A DNA stretch of 13,960 bases from Sulfuricella sp. (GCA_030696235.1 JAUYSN010000022.1:1-13960), one strand, 5' to 3'. Numbered from the stretch's first letter, positions 1 through 8,626 are shown. Made by a program: numbers and translations. Notes: generated from the letters alone by a model not told the origin.

Positions 1-28
1 TTCAGCAGATGGGTGGCGGGAGAAATAC

Positions 29-934
29 ATGAAATTTGCATATTGGCGATTCCAGCTTTTTCTGCTTGCAGTCGTGATTGCCCTGAGCGGCGCAACAGCT
101 TCGGCGGATCAGAATTACGCCAGGCCCGAACTTTTGATCGAAACCGGGGATCTGGCGAAAATCCTCGGTCAGCCCAACGTCAGGCTGATTGATGCCGTGG
201 AAGCCACGGGCTATCAGCGGGCGCATATCGCGGGCGCGGTGAATATTTTCTATCTCGACCTCTCCAGGCTTGATGAGCGCAAGAAAAATGGTTTTCCGCT
301 GAGCCAGGCCGAAGCGGAAAAGGTTTTCGGCGATGCTGGCATTGATGCGGGCACGCAGGTGATCGTTTACGATAGCGGCGATGGGCCTTCCGCATCGGGC
401 GTGTGGTTCGTGCTCGATTTTTTCGGCCACAAGAACGTCAGGGTACTGAATGGCGGCTTTCGAAAGTGGATGAAGGAAAACCGGCCTGTAACCCAGGACG
501 TGCCCACGCTGGAGAAGAAAAAATTTACCGCAAAACCTGATGCCGGGCGCGTTGTGACGCGAGCCTGGATGGAGAAGAATCTGCGCACCAAGGATGCCGT
601 GGTGGTGGATACGCGCTCGTTCAATGAATTCATCGGCAAGGACATGCGTCCGGGCGCATCGCGTGGCGGGCACATTCCCGGCGCAACCCATCTCGAATGG
701 ACCCGGTTTTCGGACAAGCTGAATACCTTCAAATCCGCCGAGCAACTCGAAAAGGCGCTCAACCAGCGCGGCATTACCAAGGACACCAAGATCGTCACCT
801 ATTGCCAATCTGGCATTGGGCGCTCCACCGATGTGGCGCTGGCGATGAAACTCATCGGTTACGACAATGTGGTCGAGTATTCGGGTTCGTGGGAGGAGTG
901 GTCGGTCGATCCGCGCCTGCCTATCGAAAGGTAA
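29..934 (+). CDS. Exported tandem-domain rhodanese (thiosulfate/3-mercaptopyruvate sulfurtransferase family)
   Basis: 301 aa. Residues 1 to about 26 form a signal peptide (basic start, hydrophobic core, ending near TASA-DQ), so the mature protein should be periplasmic. Two rhodanese domains follow. In the first (about 35-155) the catalytic position reads VYDSGDG, with Asp115 instead of Cys, as usual for the structural N-terminal domain. In the second (about 175-298) Cys259 sits in YCQSGIGRS, a Cys-x4-Arg-type active loop able to carry a persulfide. The family moves sulfane sulfur from thiosulfate, mercaptopyruvate or related donors to a thiol or cyanide; the donor here is not determinable, and a selenium donor is possible. 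The stop is three bases before the next ATG, so it is probably co-transcribed with the TlpA gene and the molybdoenzyme genes. Family assignment is firm; substrate is not. Confidence 0.9.
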   Translation: MKFAYWRFQLFLLAVVIALSGATASADQNYARPELLIETGDLAKILGQPNVRLIDAVEATGYQRAHIAGAVNIFYLDLSRLDERKKNGFPLSQAEAEKVFGDAGIDAGTQVIVYDSGDGPSASGVWFVLDFFGHKNVRVLNGGFRKWMKENRPVTQDVPTLEKKKFTAKPDAGRVVTRAWMEKNLRTKDAVVVDTRSFNEFIGKDMRPGASRGGHIPGATHLEWTRFSDKLNTFKSAEQLEKALNQRGITKDTKIVTYCQSGIGRSTDVALAMKLIGYDNVVEYSGSWEEWSVDPRLPIER

Positions 935-937
935 GCC

Positions 938-1462
938 ATGAGATATCCGGCCCGCGCGTTACTGGCGCTGTTCATCCTGCTTGTCCCTGCCATGGTTGGT
1001 GCGGGGCCACTCAAGCCCGTCAAGGGTTCGATGCTGGCGAGCGACTTCGTCACGCGGGATTTGAAAGGGCAGAAGGCGCGTTTCAACACTTTCCAGGGCA
1101 AGGTGGTGCTGCTCAACTTCTGGGCCACCTGGTGCTCGACTTGCCGCAAGGAAATGCCCTCAATGGAGGCTCTTTATCAGGCCTACCGGAGCAAGGGACT
1201 GGTGGTGCTGGCGGTATCGCAGGATCAGGTGAGCGTGCAAGCCGTACAGGCTTACGTGGATGAACTCAAGATGAGCTTTCCGGTATGGCACGATCGTGAC
1301 GGCCTGGTCGGCAGGCAATACGGCATCCCGGGCGTGCCGGTGTCGTATCTGGTCGGCGCGGACGGGCGCATGGCCTACCGCGTGACCGGCGATTACGACT
1401 GGTTTGGGACGGAAGCACGCATAGCGGTAGAGTCGCTGCTCGCCGCGCAAAATTTACACTAA
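938..1462 (+). CDS. Exported TlpA/ResA-like thioredoxin
   Basis: 174 aa. Residues 1-23 are a hydrophobic signal peptide or N-terminal anchor, placing the protein in the periplasm. The thioredoxin domain follows, with the redox pair Cys66/Cys69 in WATWCSTC and the cis-proline region GVPVSYLV (Pro134). TlpA/ResA/CcmG proteins reduce disulfides outside the cytoplasm, for instance in apocytochrome c before heme attachment. A link to cytochrome maturation is attractive because a c-type heme protein is encoded three genes downstream, but reduction of a sulfur or selenium intermediate or recycling of the upstream rhodanese is equally possible. It starts three bases after the rhodanese stop and ends 19 bases before the molybdoenzyme alpha subunit. 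The CSTC active site differs from the WCxPC of many TlpA relatives. Confidence 0.9.
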   Translation: MRYPARALLALFILLVPAMVGAGPLKPVKGSMLASDFVTRDLKGQKARFNTFQGKVVLLNFWATWCSTCRKEMPSMEALYQAYRSKGLVVLAVSQDQVSVQAVQAYVDELKMSFPVWHDRDGLVGRQYGIPGVPVSYLVGADGRMAYRVTGDYDWFGTEARIAVESLLAAQNLH

Positions 1463-1481
1463 TCAAAAGAGGCTTGGCGCC

Positions 1482-4235
1482 ATGGTTGACAGACGCGATT
1501 TTCTGAAACTTTCCAGCGCCGGTATGTGTGCGTATGCGCTCGGCCTGTCCGAGGCGTTGCAGGCGCGCATCCTCGCGGTGGACGACCCGCTCGTTTCCTA
1601 CCCCGACCGCTCGTGGGAAGACTTCTACCGCAAGGAATTCGTCGGAACGCGCGGCAATGCCCAGGGTTTTGCCTTCCACTGTTCCAACTGCCAGGGCAAC
1701 TGCGCCTTTCGCGTGTTCGCCAAGGATGGCGTCGTGACGCGCGAGGAACAGCTCGCGCAGTACCCGCAGATCAGCCCGGACATTCCCGACCCCAATCCCC
1801 GCGGATGCAACAAGGGGACGATCCACTCCCAGGCCATGTACGAGCAGGACCGCCTGCTCTATCCGCTCAAGCGCACCGGCGCGCGCGGCGAGGGCAAGTG
1901 GGAGCGCATTTCCTGGGACCAGGCTCTGGGGGATATTGCGGAGAAGATCGTGGACACCCTGGCGGAACACGGCTCGGGGGCGATGCTGCTCTATGCCGGC
2001 ACCGGGATCGTGTCGCAAGGCCGGCGCGCGGGGCCGTTGCGCCTGGGTTCGCTGCTCGGTTCGACCCGCCTCTACCCTTCCAGCGCGGTCGGCGACATGT
2101 TCACCGGGGCAGCGCTCGCCTATGGCATTCCCAACGTGGGCACTTCGCTCGATGCCTGGTTCGAGATGGACTACATCGTGCTGTGGAGCTTCAACCCCAA
2201 CGTCACCCGCATTCCGGACGCCCATTACCTGTGGGAAGCGAAGTGGCGCGGCGCCAAAATCGTGGTGATTTCGCCGGACTACAATCCCACCGCCATTCAC
2301 GCCGACTGGTGGATACCCATCAACCCCGGCGCCGACAGCTTCCTCGCCATGTCGCTGGTGCACGTGGTGCTGAAGGAGAAGCTGTACAAGGAGGATTTCA
2401 TCCGGGAGCAGACCGACCTGCCCTTCCTGGTACGCGAGGATACGGGAAAACTCCTGCGCCTGAGCGACCTGCGCAAGGACAGCAAGGACGACGTGTTCTA
2501 CTGCTGGGACGAGGCGAGCGGCAAGGCCGTGATCATGCCGGGCACCCAGGGTCACTTCAGGAAAACCTTGCGCCTGGGCGCGATCCGCCCGGCGCTCACC
2601 GGGCGCTACGAGGTGAAGGGTCACGACGGCAAACCCATTCCGGTCACCACCGTGTTCGAAAAAGTGCGCGCCGAGGCGGAGAAATACTCGCCCGAGGCAA
2701 CGCAGGCGCAGACCGGTATTCCCCCGGCCCTGGCTTACAAGCTGGCGCGCGAATACGCCGCCGCGCACGATCCCGGGCTCACCATCGGCTTCTCGCTGCA
2801 CAAGTACGCCTGGGGCATACTCGCCTGCTGGGCGCAGGCCCTGTTTTGCGCGCTCACCGGCCACGATGTGGTGGATACCGAACACCAGTGGAGCCTGGGC
2901 GGCCTCGGGCCGCTCACCGCGCCCAAGCCCGCGCGCTTCGAGTCGGGCTTCCTGGGCGAGTGGTTCTCGGGACGCATGTGGGAGACCTTCGAGCGTCACT
3001 ACGCGGGGGAGGAGTTCAAGCAGCGCACCGGAATCACCCCGGACGATCTGGTGAAACTGGCCGAGCGTTCGCGCAACGACAAGTGGCACACCAACTACCC
3101 CGAGCCGAAAATCCGCCTCCTGTTCGCCGAGAATATCTTCCGCCGTAACAAGTCCTCCGAGCATTATCGCAAGACGGTGCTGGATGCGACCGAGCTTTAC
3201 GTCAACGTCAATTTCCGCATGGATTCCTCGGCGGAGTACGCCGACTACGTGCTGCCCGCCATCAGCCACTACGAAGGCTGGGACATACGCGGCGAGGTCG
3301 GTTATCACCGTTACGCCAATCTGACCGTGCCGCCGGAGGGCCTGAAACCAATCGGCGAGACCAAGCCGGAGTGGGAGATATGCAGGCTGCTGGCGGAGCA
3401 TATCGAGGCGAAAGCGAAGCTCCGGGGACTCGGCCAGATCAAGGACCCGCTTTTCACCATGGAGAAGGATGGCAAGAAAATCCCGGTCACGCGCGATCTC
3501 GATACGTTGGTCTTCGATTTCACCATGCAGGGCAAGGTAAACACCGACAAGGATGTAGTGAAGTGGCAGATCGAGAATGTCCCCGCCTTCCAGCCGTGGA
3601 AATTCGAGGATGCCGTCGAGCGCGGCTTTATCGTACTCAACAACAGCGCGGGCCTGACCTCGCCCCTGTATGCCGACAAGCCTTACCGTTCGTTCGAGGA
3701 GCAATTCCACCTGAAGCGCCCCTATCCGACGCTCTCTGGCCGCCAGCAGTTCTACATCGACCAGGAGGTATTCGCCAAGCTCGGTTGCAGCGTGCCCACG
3801 GCACGGGAAGCGCTGCACCCCTCCCGCTTCCCGCTCAAGTTTTATTCGCCGCATGCGCGCTGGGGCATTCACTCTACCTGGCGCACGAACAAGTACATGC
3901 TGCGCATGCAGCGGGGCGTACCCCATCTCAACCTCAATCCTCAAGATGCCGCCCGGCGCGGAATCCAGGATGGCGACACGGTGCGCGTTTTCAATGATAT
4001 CGGCGAATTCCGGGCGATGGCCAGGATCATGCCCAGCCTGCAACCCGGCACGCTCATGATGGATCACGCCTGGGAGCCGCATCAGTTCCTCAAACGCACG
4101 GGCATGGATGCGCCGGTCGCCGGGCTGCTTTCTCCGCTCGAACTGGCGGGCGGCTGGGGGCACCTCAAGTTCGGCGCCGAATGGGACGGCAACCAGCTTG
4201 CCCACGAATCCACCGTTGACGTGGCCAAGGTTTAA
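1482..4235 (+). CDS. Type II DMSO reductase-family molybdopterin oxidoreductase, catalytic alpha subunit
   Basis: 917 aa, a normal length for this family. An N-terminal Tat signal (RRDFLKL, residues 4-10, then a moderately hydrophobic stretch) predicts folded export to the periplasm with its partner. The FS0 iron-sulfur site is His66-x3-Cys70-x3-Cys74 followed by Cys109 in PRGCNKGT. The histidine-first pattern is typical of the nitrate reductase/type II branch (NarG, EbdA, SerA, DdhA, ClrA). Asp205 in AVGDMFTG is my candidate protein ligand to molybdenum. Bis-MGD-binding blocks run through the middle, and a C-terminal dinucleotide-binding domain is seen around GDTVRVFNDIGEFRA. An AAGAGG ribosome binding site lies nine bases before the chosen ATG. 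Relatives reduce selenate, chlorate or perchlorate, or oxidise dimethylsulfide or hydrocarbons. The substrate here cannot be named. Cys67 next to the cluster His is an extra cysteine. Confidence 0.92.
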   Translation: MVDRRDFLKLSSAGMCAYALGLSEALQARILAVDDPLVSYPDRSWEDFYRKEFVGTRGNAQGFAFHCSNCQGNCAFRVFAKDGVVTREEQLAQYPQISPDIPDPNPRGCNKGTIHSQAMYEQDRLLYPLKRTGARGEGKWERISWDQALGDIAEKIVDTLAEHGSGAMLLYAGTGIVSQGRRAGPLRLGSLLGSTRLYPSSAVGDMFTGAALAYGIPNVGTSLDAWFEMDYIVLWSFNPNVTRIPDAHYLWEAKWRGAKIVVISPDYNPTAIHADWWIPINPGADSFLAMSLVHVVLKEKLYKEDFIREQTDLPFLVREDTGKLLRLSDLRKDSKDDVFYCWDEASGKAVIMPGTQGHFRKTLRLGAIRPALTGRYEVKGHDGKPIPVTTVFEKVRAEAEKYSPEATQAQTGIPPALAYKLAREYAAAHDPGLTIGFSLHKYAWGILACWAQALFCALTGHDVVDTEHQWSLGGLGPLTAPKPARFESGFLGEWFSGRMWETFERHYAGEEFKQRTGITPDDLVKLAERSRNDKWHTNYPEPKIRLLFAENIFRRNKSSEHYRKTVLDATELYVNVNFRMDSSAEYADYVLPAISHYEGWDIRGEVGYHRYANLTVPPEGLKPIGETKPEWEICRLLAEHIEAKAKLRGLGQIKDPLFTMEKDGKKIPVTRDLDTLVFDFTMQGKVNTDKDVVKWQIENVPAFQPWKFEDAVERGFIVLNNSAGLTSPLYADKPYRSFEEQFHLKRPYPTLSGRQQFYIDQEVFAKLGCSVPTAREALHPSRFPLKFYSPHARWGIHSTWRTNKYMLRMQRGVPHLNLNPQDAARRGIQDGDTVRVFNDIGEFRAMARIMPSLQPGTLMMDHAWEPHQFLKRTGMDAPVAGLLSPLELAGGWGHLKFGAEWDGNQLAHESTVDVAKV

Positions 4236-4248
4236 TAGAGAGGAAAAC

Positions 4249-5409
4249 ATGTCGAAACGACAACTAGCCATGGTGATGGATCTCAACAAGTGCATCGGTT
4301 GCCAGACCTGCACCTCGGCCTGCAAGACGCAATGGACCAACCGCAACGGGCGCGAGTACATGTACTGGAACAACGTCGAGACCCGTCCGGGCCAGGGCTA
4401 TCCGCGCAAGTGGGAAGAAGCGGGCGGGGGCTTCGACGCCGACGGGCATCTGAAGCCCGGGCGCATCCCGGATCTGCGGCGCGACTACGGCGCGGCCTTC
4501 GACATGAACTACCTGGAAGCGCTCAATCCGCGCGGAAACGACCAGCCGCCGTCCTTCGACGGCGAGGAGCATCCCCATCTGGCGCCCGTGGAGATGCCGG
4601 TGAACGGCCCCAACTGGGACGAGGACCAGGGCGCGGGCGAGTACCCGAACAGCTATCATTTTTACCTGCCGCGCATCTGCAACCACTGCACCAATCCGGC
4701 CTGCGTCGCTGCCTGCCCGCGCAAGGCGATCTACAAGCGCGAGGAGGACGGCATCGTGCTCGTCGATCAGTCGCGCTGCCGCGGCTACCAGCACTGCGTC
4801 GAGGCCTGTCCTTACAAGAAGATCTATTTCAATCCGACCTTCAAGCGCTCGGAGAAGTGCATTTTCTGCTTCCCGCGCATCGAGCAGGGGCTGCCGCCCG
4901 CGTGCGCGCAGCAGTGCGTGGGGCGGATTCGCTTCGTCGGCTACCTCGACGACGTGGAAAGCCCGGTGCACAAACTGGTGGAAAAATGGAAAGTGGCGCT
5001 GCCGCTGCATGCCGAGTTCGGCACCCAGCCGAATGTGTATTACGTCCCGCCCCTGTCGCCCTCCAGTTACGATGCCGATGGCAATCTGACGGGCGAGCGG
5101 CGCATCCCGGAAGAAGTCCTGGTCAATTTCTTCGGGCCGCGCGTGCCTGAAGTGCTGAAGCTGCTGGAGCAGGAGCGGGAAAAGAACAGCAAAGGCGAAA
5201 AATCCGAGCTCATGGAGATACTCATTGCCTATCGCCATGAGGAAATGTTCAAGCTCGACCCCGCGTATTATCAGAAGGCCAAGGCGGTTCCCGCACCCAG
5301 AAGCCAGCGGGGCATTCCAGTCCTGGCATGGGAAGACCGGGAGGGCTGGGAAGAATTCAGGAAAACGCGCGAAATCGCTGCTGGCAATTTTCCGGGAGAG
5401 GTGGCATGA
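4249..5409 (+). CDS. Iron-sulfur beta subunit of the type II molybdoenzyme (four Fe-S clusters)
   Basis: 386 aa. The start was chosen at this ATG because GAGAGG lies five bases upstream and the protein then begins with the family-typical cluster; the same frame is open further upstream inside the alpha gene. Four cysteine groups are visible: Cys15/18/21/25, Cys144/147/152/156, Cys177-Tyr180-Cys183/187 and Cys204/207/219/223. In the third group Tyr180 takes the place of a cysteine ligand (CRGYQHC), which in NarH-like proteins marks a [3Fe-4S] cluster; the others should be [4Fe-4S]. The protein would wire electrons between the molybdenum centre and the heme-b subunit. It has no signal peptide and is presumably exported bound to the Tat-targeted alpha subunit. 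It is longer than many type II beta subunits (about 330-350 aa), with an inserted region near residues 45-130 and a long C-terminal tail. Its stop overlaps the next start as ATGA. Confidence 0.93.
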   Translation: MSKRQLAMVMDLNKCIGCQTCTSACKTQWTNRNGREYMYWNNVETRPGQGYPRKWEEAGGGFDADGHLKPGRIPDLRRDYGAAFDMNYLEALNPRGNDQPPSFDGEEHPHLAPVEMPVNGPNWDEDQGAGEYPNSYHFYLPRICNHCTNPACVAACPRKAIYKREEDGIVLVDQSRCRGYQHCVEACPYKKIYFNPTFKRSEKCIFCFPRIEQGLPPACAQQCVGRIRFVGYLDDVESPVHKLVEKWKVALPLHAEFGTQPNVYYVPPLSPSSYDADGNLTGERRIPEEVLVNFFGPRVPEVLKLLEQEREKNSKGEKSELMEILIAYRHEEMFKLDPAYYQKAKAVPAPRSQRGIPVLAWEDREGWEEFRKTREIAAGNFPGEVA

Positions 5410-6452
5410 AGCGGGCTGCGCGGATATTTGGGTGCTTGGTCGCGGCGCTGGCGCTGGAATTTCCCCTGGCAATGGCCGGAGACGGCGTTTCTTTCATCAG
5501 CGTCAAACAGAGCAGTGCCGAGCCGCCACTCGATCCGCTCGATCCCGCCTGGGAGAAGCTTGCGCCGGCCCCGGTCACGCTCTACCCGCAGGCCAGCGTT
5601 ACGCCGGGCGCGGATGGCAGCGGGGCGTTGAACGTCTCCGTGCGCGCGCTTTACAGCGGCAAAACCCTGGCCCTGCACGTCGCGTGGCCCGATGCCAAGC
5701 CGGCGGCGACCCGCGCCATTGGCGAGTTTGCCGACGGCATCGCGGTGCAATGGCCGCTGCGCTACGGGCCCGGCGTGAGCCTGCCCTATGTCGGCATGGG
5801 ACATGGCGGCGCTGCGGCAGCGCTGTGGCAATGGCGCGCGGACGGCTCCGTGGAGACGCTCGCGGCGGAAGGTTTTGGCACCCTGACGGCACAACCGCCC
5901 GATGGCGTAAAGGCCAATGGGGTGTGGCGGGACGGCAAATGGCAGGTCGTCTTCACGCGCGCCTTCGTGCCACCAAAAAACGGGCAGTATGTACGTTTCG
6001 ATCCCGCGAAACAGGGGGTCGTGCCCGTGGCGCTCGCGCTGTGGAACGGCGATGCGCAGGAGCGTAACGGCAAGAAGCACCTGTCCGCCTGGCAGGCCTT
6101 GCGCTTTGAAAAGGCTACGGCGAATGAGGCTTATGTCAGACAGTTTTCCGCAGCGGCAAGCGGCAATGCCGAAAATGGCAAGCGGCTGATGGCGGAAAAA
6201 GGCTGCGCCGGCTGCCACAGCTTTCCGGGCAATCCCGCACAGCCGACGGTGGGCCCGAATCTGGCTTACGCCGGCGGTATCCATCATGCGGACTATCTGC
6301 TCGAATCGATAGCAAAACCGTCCCGCATCATCGTCCCCGGCAAGGGCTATTCCATGGTACAAAACGGCAAGCGGGTTTCGCTCATGCCGGCGATTCAGAG
6401 CACGGAACAGGAGCGGCGCGACATCGCCGCGTTTCTCCAGACACTGCGGTGA
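5406..6452 (+). CDS. Heme-b gamma subunit of the type II molybdoenzyme fused to a C-terminal cytochrome c domain
   Basis: 348 aa, starting inside the beta stop (ATGA), which implies translational coupling. Residues 1-24 form a Sec signal peptide ending at AMA-GD. Residues about 27-235 match the ethylbenzene dehydrogenase/dimethylsulfide dehydrogenase gamma fold, with Met131 in LPYVGMGHGG and Lys223 or Lys224 in NGKKHLSAWQ as likely axial ligands of a heme b (Met/Lys ligation is known for EbdC). After a linker, residues about 248-348 form a class I cytochrome c domain: CAGCH at 267-271 and the distal ligand Met327 in SLMPAI. Electrons could therefore pass from Fe-S to heme b to heme c within one complex and on to a soluble cytochrome or the quinone-linked chain. 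Characterised gamma subunits I know of lack the heme-c domain. Assignment of both domains is strong; electron direction is unknown. Confidence 0.88.
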   Translation: MKRAARIFGCLVAALALEFPLAMAGDGVSFISVKQSSAEPPLDPLDPAWEKLAPAPVTLYPQASVTPGADGSGALNVSVRALYSGKTLALHVAWPDAKPAATRAIGEFADGIAVQWPLRYGPGVSLPYVGMGHGGAAAALWQWRADGSVETLAAEGFGTLTAQPPDGVKANGVWRDGKWQVVFTRAFVPPKNGQYVRFDPAKQGVVPVALALWNGDAQERNGKKHLSAWQALRFEKATANEAYVRQFSAAASGNAENGKRLMAEKGCAGCHSFPGNPAQPTVGPNLAYAGGIHHADYLLESIAKPSRIIVPGKGYSMVQNGKRVSLMPAIQSTEQERRDIAAFLQTLR

Positions 6453-6461
6453 TGGGGCTTA

Positions 6462-6587
6462 AACCCAGATTATCCATTGGAATGCACGTGAATGTAGGAG
6501 CGCCGCCCCCGGCGCGAATGCGGCCGCAAATCGCGGCGAGGGCGCCGCTCCCACAGCGGTGTTTTGGCTCTAATGGATTATTGGGTT
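6462..6587 (+). repeat. REP-like nested palindrome with outer inverted repeats
   Basis: The core at 6493-6555 is a GC-rich imperfect palindrome. It begins TGTAGGAGCGCCGCC and ends GGCGCCGCTCCCACA; the arms match at 13 of 15 positions, with further self-complementary GC blocks between them. This resembles the short REP elements scattered between genes in many proteobacteria. It is enclosed by a second, AT-richer inverted pair: AACCCAGATTATCCATTGG (6462-6480) against CTAATGGATTATTGGGTT (6570-6587), complementary apart from two substitutions and one inserted base. It lies just after the gamma-subunit stop, where such elements can stabilise the 3' end of an mRNA or act as a weak terminator; that role is inferred. 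Confidence 0.7.
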
Positions 6588-6603
6588 AAACCTTAAAACC
6601 GTA

Positions 6604-6753
6604 ATTAACCACGAATGACACGAATGTTCACGAATGAACACAAATAGTTAACAACAAATATCGCCTCACCAAATAGGCGAATTGGGCGAACCTCGCTAAT
6701 CCTTTGATTGTTCGTGAACATTCGTGCTTTATTCGTGTGAATTCGTGGTTAAT
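6604..6753 (+). repeat. Inverted CACGAAT-type repeat in the long intergenic region
   Basis: The left arm (6604-6635) and right arm (6711-6753) are inverted copies built from short CACGAAT units: ATTAACCACGAAT opens the left arm and ATTCGTGGTTAAT closes the right one. The right arm has one extra unit. Between them a small hairpin is visible, TCGCCT (6661-6666) pairing with AGGCGA (6675-6680). Similar CACGAAT/CACGAAG motifs occur as dispersed intergenic repeats in various proteobacteria. Together with the preceding palindrome this accounts for most of the gene-free stretch 6453-6800. The remaining part, 6754-6785, is AT-rich and may carry the promoter of the next operon, but I cannot define one. 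Confidence 0.7.
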
Positions 6754-6800
6754 CGCTTTTTTTAAGTTAAAAGAAGTTTTAAATCTTGAAGGAGATGGCC

Positions 6801-7211
6801 ATGAAAAACGTTTCCGTAATGTGTTTCCACGACGAGCTGTGCCTGGTGTTCAATGCGCTGATGACGTCCTTGAGCCTGCTGCGCGAGGGCGCCAAGGTGA
6901 CCATTTTCTTCGGCTCGCGCGGCATCAATGCGGTGCACCGGGTAAAATCGAACGAGCTCAGGTGCCTGCCGGATGAGCCGAAGGAAATGGGCGATGCGAT
7001 CATGGAAAAAATGGATGAGATGGGCTTGCCGCTGATTGAGGACCTGTTCGTGATGCTGATCGCCGAAGGGGCCACCATCCTTGCCTGTCCCCTGAATCTT
7101 TCCTTGTTCTCGATGACGCCGGGCGATCTGGTGGATGGCGTAAAGCCTGCGGACCCGGTGAAATACTACAAGGAAGTGGTCATCTGCGCGGACATGAACC
7201 TGACCTTTTAG
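6801..7211 (+). CDS. DsrE/DsrE2-like sulfur-carrier family protein
   Basis: 136 aa, cytoplasmic, no signal peptide. The second ATG was chosen because GAAGGAG (6788-6794) ends six bases before it. The layout fits the DsrE/F-like fold: an N-terminal strand, a helix, then AKVTIFFGSRGIN (residues 31-43), a central Met- and acid-rich segment, and EGATILACPLNLSLF with Cys96 at the position where DsrE2-type proteins keep their reactive cysteine, followed by a DLVDGV segment and a closing strand. Relatives carry persulfide sulfur in sulfur oxidisers or tRNA thiolation. The gene heads the operon that continues into selA 21 bases downstream, so handling of sulfur or selenium near selenocysteine synthesis is a reasonable guess. 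Family level is fairly sure; the partner is unknown. Confidence 0.8.
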   Translation: MKNVSVMCFHDELCLVFNALMTSLSLLREGAKVTIFFGSRGINAVHRVKSNELRCLPDEPKEMGDAIMEKMDEMGLPLIEDLFVMLIAEGATILACPLNLSLFSMTPGDLVDGVKPADPVKYYKEVVICADMNLTF

Positions 7212-7232
7212 GTGGCGTATGACGGTGAACCC

Positions 7233-8626
7233 ATGACAAACGCTGAATCCTTGCAGCGTCTGGCGGCGCTACCGGCGGTGTACGAAATTCTCGCGCACCC
7301 CCGGCTGGAGGTGCTCTCGGCAAATATCGACCATGACCTGCTGGTGGCCGGGATACAGGCGCGACTGGCGTTTCACCGCGAGGTGCTGCGGAACGGCCCG
7401 CATCATAGTCCGCCCAGCGCGGATGAACTCGCGCAGGAAGTCGCGCTGGAGGTGGAAAAATGGCATGCGCCCGGGCTTGAGCCCGTCATCAATCTCACCG
7501 GTACGCTGCTGCACACCAACCTCGGACGCGCGCCGTTGTCAGCGGCAGCGATAGCGGCGCTGGTGCGCGCCGCGGGCTCGGTGAACCTCGAGTACGACCT
7601 CGATGCCGGCAAGCGCGGCGACCGCGACTCAGTGGTGGAAGCGCTGCTGACCCGTTTGACCGGCGCCGAGGCCGCGACCGTGGTCAACAACAACGCCGCA
7701 GCCTTGTATCTCGCGCTCAACACCCTGGCGAACAAGCGCCGGGTGGTGGTGAGCCGGGGCGAACTGGTGGAAATCGGCGCCAGTTTCCGCATGCCGGACA
7801 TCATCCGGGCTAGCGGCTGCCGCTTGATGGAAGTCGGCACCACCAACCGCACTCACCTCGCCGACTACCGGCAGGCGCTGGACGAGGGCGGACAGTTGCT
7901 GCTCAAGGTGCATACCAGCAACTACCGCGTGGTGGGCTTTGCCAGCGAAGTGTCGCTGGCCGAGCTGGTGAAGCTTGGCAGGGAGCGGAATGTGCCGGTG
8001 GTGGCGGATCTGGGCAGCGGGGCGCTGGTGGACGTGAGCCGCTACGGCGTGCCGGACGAACCCCTGGTGCAGGATGCGGTGCGCGCCGGGGCGGACCTGG
8101 TGACCTTTAGCGGCGACAAGCTGCTGGGCGGCCCGCAGTCCGGGGTGATCGTCGGACGCTCGCCCTTCATCAAGCGCGTCAAGCGTAATCCCATGAAGCG
8201 CGCCCTGCGCTGCGACAAGCTCGTTCTCGGCGCACTCGACGCAACCCTCGCCGCCTACCTCTCGCCGCAGACCCTGGAGCAGAATCTGCCCACCTACCGC
8301 ATGCTGTCCCGCAGCCTGGCCGAGATCGAAACGCTGGCGCGGCAGGTGCAACCCCCTCTCGAACGCTGGGCGCAGGGACGCGCGAAGGTCGAACTGCTTC
8401 CTTCACGCGCGCAAGTGGGCAGCGGCGCCGCGCCGGATGCCACGCTCCCGTCGCTGGCTTTCGCGCTCACGCCGCTCAAAGGCTCTTCGGCGACGCAGCT
8501 CGCACGCGCCCTGCGCCAGCTCTCGCCGCCGGTGATCGGGCGCCTGCACGACGGCGGGCTGCTGCTCGACCTGCGCGCCCTGCTCGATCCCGAGCGGCTT
8601 ATCTCGGCGCTCAGTGAGGCACCGCC

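Noticed and set aside
4108..4248. Upstream extension of the beta-subunit frame into the alpha gene
   Set aside because: The extension is the out-of-frame shadow of the alpha C-terminus. The ATG at 4249 has a good ribosome binding site and begins the conserved cluster motif.
1266..4373. Very long minus-strand open frame (1035 codons) opposite the molybdoenzyme alpha gene
   Set aside because: It is antisense to a gene with unmistakable family motifs. Its composition (rich in Arg, His, Gly and Ala) is what a GC-rich complementary frame produces, and no domain is visible.
6604..6753. CRISPR array suggested by repeated CACGAAT units
   Set aside because: Units are only 7-9 bases, arranged as inverted arms without regular spacers, and no cas genes are present.
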